64,000 nucleotides of DNA, from assembly GCA_001972305.1 (NCBI GenBank), contig BDDD01000570.1, positions 124,001-188,000 of the forward strand. Direction: 5' to 3'. The notes under the pieces were generated by a model. That model was not told where the DNA came from. It did no database searches and saw only the letters and a program-made list of their open reading frames with translations. This document shows, piece by piece, positions 59,040-64,000 of this stretch (the stretch's first letter is position 1; every line of letters begins with the position of its first letter). The stretch is from Cephalotus follicularis (lineage: Eukaryota; Streptophyta; Magnoliopsida; Oxalidales; Cephalotaceae). The position numbers and the translations under genes are program-made.

Positions 59040-60146
59040 GGTGTCCCTTCGCTGTGAAGGCCCCGCTGCGGCCCCGCTGCTACTAACTGGTCCAGTAGGT
59101 GCTATAGACAGACTGTTCGGGCAATCTCTCACGGAATGGCCAGATTCCCCATACCTCAAACACAGTCCATTCATCCTCCAGCAATCCTTCTGTAAGTGGC
59201 CCTTACGACCACAACGATAGCAAGCTCCAGTTCCCGCATTACTCCCCTGACTAGGAGTACCTTGTGTGGCAGTCTGTCCAGATCTGTTCTTCGATGATTT
59301 AGTCGGAGAACCACTGCCTTCCCATTTCGAAGATGCTGGTCTCATCGGGCTCTGTTTATTTTGTTGCGCTCGGGCCCTCAATGCTTGGTCCTCACTGGAT
59401 ATGCTTTCCAGCAGCCTCGCTTTTTGAGCGACCTCCAAAGAAGTACCCAGCTCCATACCCCTGATCCTCGACCGAAGATCCGGTCATAAACCCTTCAGAA
59501 ATCTCCGTATCTTTTTCACATCATCGGCTACCATATAAGGTGAATGTCTGGCTAGCTCCATAAACCTGGCCGGGTACTCGGCTACAGTCATCTCCCCTTC
59601 ACGTAACTCAAGAAGCTCTATCTCCCTCCGTTCTTGCTCAATCAGGGGTACATAGGAGTCGAGGAACTCTGTTTGGAACCTCTCCCATGTAGCATCGAGT
59701 CCAACTGACTCCCACATCACCTTGACCATCTCCTACCAGTGAGTGGCCTCTCCCCATAGATGGTACACAGCAAACTTCAGCTTCTAAGTATCGGTACAGT
59801 CCATTACTTCAAAAATCTTCTCCATGTCTTGAAGCCATCTTTCAGCAATCGTAGCATCAAGTTCTCCAAGGAAACTAGGTGGATTCTGTCTCATAAACCT
59901 TTCGATGTCCCTTCCAAACTGACTACCATCCTCCCCCGGGCAGTGATCGGGAGCTCTATGTTGCGGTCGAGCTTGCGCGTAGTACTGGCGCATCTCCTCC
60001 GCATTGGCCATATTAAAGGCCATCTGTTGCTGGAAGTAGTCCGCAATCCGGGCCATCGGGTCCCTATCATCTTGGAGGACATTCACTCCCTCGGGGACAT
60101 TGGCTCCAATAGCTCTAGCCCTTCCACGTGTTCTCCTTCGGTACAT
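59040..60146 (-). pseudogene. Chromovirus D gag (fossil element)
   Basis: The start at 60146 opens MYRRRTRGRARAIGANVPEG. Retrotrans_gag blocks FMRQNPPSFLGELDATIAER and WLQDMEKIFEVMDC are followed by FLDSYVPLIEQERREIELLE and the two-knuckle region (first knuckle CYRCGRKGHLQKDC near 59180-59222). It matches A gag closely. It is broken. Confidence 0.88.
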
Positions 60147-60242
60147 TTGTTCCTATAAGAAGAATGACGGTTAGTCACGTCTTTAGGAAAACAATTTATT
60201 GATTGCCAAGGGAAGTATCCTAGCTAAGCATATATGGAATAT

Positions 60243-60254
60243 GCTCTGATACCA
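60243..60254 (-). promoter_or_regulatory. Chromovirus D primer-binding site
   Basis: The minus strand reads TGGTATCAGAGC, an exact initiator-Met complement, three bases inside the 5' LTR. Confidence 0.92.
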
Positions 60255-60257
60255 CGT

Positions 60258-62968
60258 TGTCACACCCCGTTTTTCCCATTTAAAGACAACATATAAAGTG
60301 GTAAGGCAATCAACATAATATAATCCAGCTCATGCAAATTTACCAATAAATAAATTTCTCGATAGCGGAAGCATTCATGTAAAAGCTGAATTAAACATAC
60401 ATCATGCATCCCATACTACATGATGCCCAACAAGTTTATAATAAAACCCAACCTCATTGTCGATCGCCCAAAAACGGAGCGTGAAAATACAATATGAGAT
60501 GAAAATAAATCATGTTACAATAATCCAATTTAACATGACCAATGTCCATTAAACCAATACATAAAAATAAGAGAAACAACTTGGTCTTCTCCTTAGGTCT
60601 CCTTGCATGCTCCATATCAAAACCACTCCATCAATCTGTTACAGTAGGGGGTTAGCCTTTGTCCTCACTCGGCTAAGTGAAAAACTCATAAATACAATTC
60701 GAGTCATATGATAATGAGTATCATGAATGAATGCATTATGATGCAATCTGACATGTAATTTTCACAATAATTATATCTCCGTATATACATATAAAAATAT
60801 ATGCATGTCACAATACAAGTATAACCTCATAAGTTATATCAACACAAGCAGCAAGTGTGTCCCAAAAGGAACCAGACAAGCAAGTCCTCATAACCATCGC
60901 CACCTTCTGGACCCAACGTCATGCACTCTTACCTCATCCCCGTTTGAGAACGGCTTTGGAGCAAGTCCTCCATATGTTGCTTAGCACGGCGGCTAAACCA
61001 ACAGCAGGTTACTAGCACAGCGGCTGAGTAATCAACAAGTTATTAGCACAGCGCCTAATAATCAACAAGCACAAGCATTGCACAATACAAGTCAAGCAAT
61101 AAAATATAATTACTTGATCACATATATTTTTTTAAAATATATTACTCACTTCACAAGTTGTGATAAGTTATAAAACTTAAAACAATACATTTGATTGTAT
61201 AATCAATCTTTTAAAACATTTCTCCGTCATTGGAAAATACTTTCCCGATCATTTCGAAAATATATAAAATCATATGTTGACAAATATACATTTTCGTACA
61301 AAATGATTATAATAATCATACAAGCTTTTCAAAATGGTTAACACTTTTTGAAATCAACCGTAATGCAATTCATAGTAATAATGCAAACATATGCTCAGAA
61401 TGCATCTAGGATCGTTCCTAGAGTCGTTTTGGGTCTAGCGGGTCCCATTCGAGTTCCATTAAACAGGGAGATAGGCGTGTATGTCTATCCCTAAGGCGTC
61501 GACGTCTTTACCCTAAGGCATCGATCCTATGTACAGTTATTCCTAAGCGTTTTGGGATCAAAGACATCGATGCCTTTCTAAAGACATCGATGTCTTTATG
61601 ATATCAGAAGGTATCAGTTCGCGAGTCTGGATTCTGGAGGGAAGAATCCAGCCCCAAAATCCTCATATAAGCGAAACTTAACCTCTCAAGGCGTAAGAAA
61701 AGCTACTGGTTAACAGAGTATGCAACCAGAACGTTAATTCGTAACCAACCATGTAATCACAAGTGGCTAAATTGCCATCTGCAATAAACGTTATAGTTCT
61801 GTGATTTCCCAGAAAAGGCGTCGATGCTTTTACTCAAACATCGATGCCTTTTTTTATACGAACACGACGACATCGACGTCTTTAGGTAGACGTCGACGTT
61901 TATCCAACCCAGAAAATTTTCTCCCTAGTTTTAGCACAGCTGGCCATCATCCAAATCATCCATACGTAAACCAATTCACATACTCATGTAATTTGCACAT
62001 GCATGTTCACTCCGTACATTACATTAGTCATCACAACAAGTCCAGAATCACAATTCAACCATCAACATGCAATTCATCATGTTATTCATTAACTTAAAAC
62101 CCAAAATGCATGTATAAGCTTATCACTTTCCCCTACCTTGTTGTTCCACGTTAGGAACTGGAAAGTCCACCCCTTTAAGTTTCTGGCCACAGCAGCTCCA
62201 AGATCATCTCAGCAACTGCTACCCACGAGCTCCAAGTTCTAGCTCCAATCAAGCTCAACAATGGTGGCTCTCACACTCACTGGTTTTCTTTTCTTTCTTT
62301 CCTTTAGTGTTTTAAACGAGATAGAGAGATGAAGGAGGAGGTGTTTTATTATGGCAGGAACCCTCCCCTTTTCTCTTTGCTTCACAGATAACCACACCCT
62401 CACGTGCCCACCCTCTTCACTCTCTGGTTTTGGCTCATTTCCCTTCTCCTTTCTGCAGGTGGCAGGTGAAGATGGTATATTCTCTTGCATGCACTAGGTG
62501 AGAGGCACGTTTTGAGCACGCTGGCAACACACCAGCATGATCAACACGTCCTATTGTGCATGTTAAGGTGTCTGGATAATGCCTCAAAGATCCCCCATTG
62601 CATGTTACTCTGTCAGTGTATAACGTGACAAATGTTCTTTACAAAGGTGTCGACGTCTTTCCTTAGACGTTGATGTCTTTTCCTTTTTCACCAGAAGGTG
62701 TCGATGCCTTCTCTCTATATCGACGTGCATGCCCATGCATTCACGTGTACCTCGGTTCCCATAGGCGTCGATGTCTTTCAAAAGGCATCAACGCGCTTCT
62801 TCCAAAACTGCGCCGTTTTCAAGTTTAACTCACACATTTCTTTCCCTAATCAATATTTAGGGTTTGGAGACATCTTTTGAGTTTGAAATTTCAACATTCT
62901 CATTAATTCAAGTTTAAGATTACATCTTAAAACGAAATATTACAATTAGGAAAATACCGGGTGTTACA
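60258..62968 (-). repeat. Chromovirus D 5' LTR
   Basis: TGTCACACCCCG to GGGTGTTACA, 2711 bp, about 98% like the 3' LTR in the compared part. Motif clusters are at 61470-61600, 61815-61900 and 62645-62795. A perfect 20-bp palindrome lies at 61579-61598. Confidence 0.94.
61470..62795. repeat. TCGA palindrome clusters (D 5' LTR)
   Basis: Paired cores 20 bp apart, as in A: for example the pairs at 61565-61590, 61818-61850, 61870-61895 and 62648-62672. The best unit is TAAAGACATCGATGTCTTTA (61579-61598), a perfect palindrome. Confidence 0.9.
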
Positions 62969-62973
62969 CCCTT

Positions 62974-64000
62974 CCTTGCCAAAATCCAGCTATACTTGAA
63001 GTCATAGGCAACTCATTTGGCAGATTTCTGAGGTTGGATGAACGGACGAATAAAATGAAACATCCTTTGGCGCCCCGTATGTGTGTGGAGATGAACCTCG
63101 CATTCAAGCTCCCGGACGTGGTCGTTATAGCAATAGGGTCTGAAGAACCACTTCACCAAAAGATCAAATACGACTTATGGATTGGCTTCTGCAATTTTTG
63201 TCATCTTTAAGGACACCAAGAACCAAGCTGCAGAAAAAAGCAAGCCCAGGCCACTCACTTTCAAGCTGTGCCGTCCACCTTTTCTGAACAAGGTAATGCA
63301 TCTATCTTAACCTCAAATGCAGCTGTGGTGAATGTCGTTCTTCCTGCAGGTGTCCACAGGCCTCGGGCCGGGTACCCCACCAAAGCCCCTGTTGCCAATC
63401 CCTCTGACCTTAATGCGCACCCACCTGCTGCTTGTGTTAATGCCTCAACCAGTTTGAGCCTTCGACCTTGCAGCCAATTACCTCTCAATTCCCATCTTTC
63501 CAGCCAAGTTACCCCTTCTACTCTGCCTACGGATGACCCTCAAGCTTCCCATCCTGCCCTATCTCCCTACAGCACTCCCTCAAAACCTCTTAGCTCTCAC
63601 ATTGATACTGCCCTGCCTCAAGCCGACCTCTCTGCCCAAATTCTTGAAAGTGGTAGTGACCACCAACCTCTTGTCCTCTCCCAATCTCAAACTCAATTCT
63701 CCACCCCTGTTCAATCTCAAGACAGCGGAAGCGAAACTCAGCCCATTGTTATCCATAACCAATTCGCTCTTCTAATGGATGACAGTGTGCCCTCTAGTGA
63801 GCCTGTTTTGGGCGCACCGAGTTTCCCTCCTACCCTAAATGCTCCACCCAATCTGCAATCCTTAGTCCCTCCCACCATGCCTTATGATTCTCAACCCCTG
63901 CTCCCTCCTCCCATTTTGCAGGTTTAGGATAATGCCCCACCTGTGATTGCCTGCTCTCGGGCTGCCCAATCTTTTCTAGCCAGTGCAGCCTGCCAAACCT
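62974..64000 (+). pseudogene. LINE ORF1, 3' part, beyond element D (runs off window)
   Basis: The frame resumes with PCQNPAILEVIGNSFGRFLR, the end of DUF4283, and then has a zinc knuckle C-x2-C-x4-H-x4-C at about 63189-63235 (CNFCH...GH...C). An in-frame TAA lies inside the knuckle (63208-63210) and a TAG at 63925-63927. Between them is a long Ser/Pro/Thr-rich linker (QLPLNSHLSSQVTPSTLPTD region) typical of plant LINE ORF1 C-terminal halves. The frame is open again from 63928 to the window end. The copy is therefore a LINE pseudogene. ORF2 would lie beyond 64000. Confidence 0.75.

Larger units (their letters stand above)
52849..62968 (-). mobile_element. Tekay/Del-type chromovirus D, complete structure, youngest
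   Basis: LTRs of 2717 and 2711 bp, primer site, gag, protease, RT, RNase H, integrase with chromodomain and polypurine tract are all present on the minus strand, flanked by CCCTT duplications. The pol protein is close to that of A. The element is nearly whole, with about three breaks. The first 255 LTR bases differ at 4 sites plus one indel (about 1.6%), or roughly 0.6 My. Three of the four are CpG transitions. It inserted in the LINE ORF1. Confidence 0.95.

Overview
The window is plant nuclear DNA made almost entirely of nested retrotransposons; I see no host protein-coding gene, tRNA or rRNA. The kingdom is clear from the lineages present: Athila and Tekay/Del-type chromoviruses (Ty3/gypsy), SIRE/Maximus-type and other Ty1/copia elements, and a LINE whose ORF1 carries the plant DUF4283 domain. 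A dicot is likely, but I cannot name a family or species.

Layout from left to right. 1-about 6714: a minus-strand Athila element cut by the window edge, with its tRNA-Asp-type primer site and 5' LTR. About 6690-7850: a lone plus-strand SIRE-type LTR. 7836-8401: a minus-strand LTR-like scrap. 8405-about 13716: an incomplete minus-strand gypsy chromovirus (RT, protease, gag, primer site, 5' LTR). About 13717-51632: a minus-strand copia element, H, scattered by later insertions. Copia element G (14248-24615, TSD AATAC) sits in its LTR, and chromoviruses A (25364-34497, plus) and B (34498-51260, plus) sit in its pol. B carries two solo LTRs of one family: C1 (37040-39850, TSD AGTAT) in its 5' LTR and C2 (42773-46570, TSD ATAGC) in its pol. 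51633-51920 is a scrap of G-like copia LTR. 52273 to the window end is a LINE ORF1, split by the youngest-looking element, chromovirus D (52849-62968, minus, TSD CCCTT).

The most striking structure is not a gene. Several different LTRs (SIRE copia; chromoviruses A, B and D; the 8405-13716 gypsy element; solo LTRs C1 and C2; the 7836-8401 scrap) carry clusters of short palindromes centred on TCGA or its CpG-decayed forms. The cores are spaced 20-22 bp apart, about two helical turns, while the bases between them and the flanks of each core vary. The same spacing in both copia and gypsy LTRs, with different flanking letters, looks like a shared organisation and is the best lead here.

Hand comparison of LTR pairs orders the elements by age: D about 1.6% apart, G and A about 4%, B about 9% or more. 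B also has unequal flanking 5-mers, which suggests it is a recombinant of two related elements. All ages assume a generic plant rate (1.3e-8 per site per year) and are rough.
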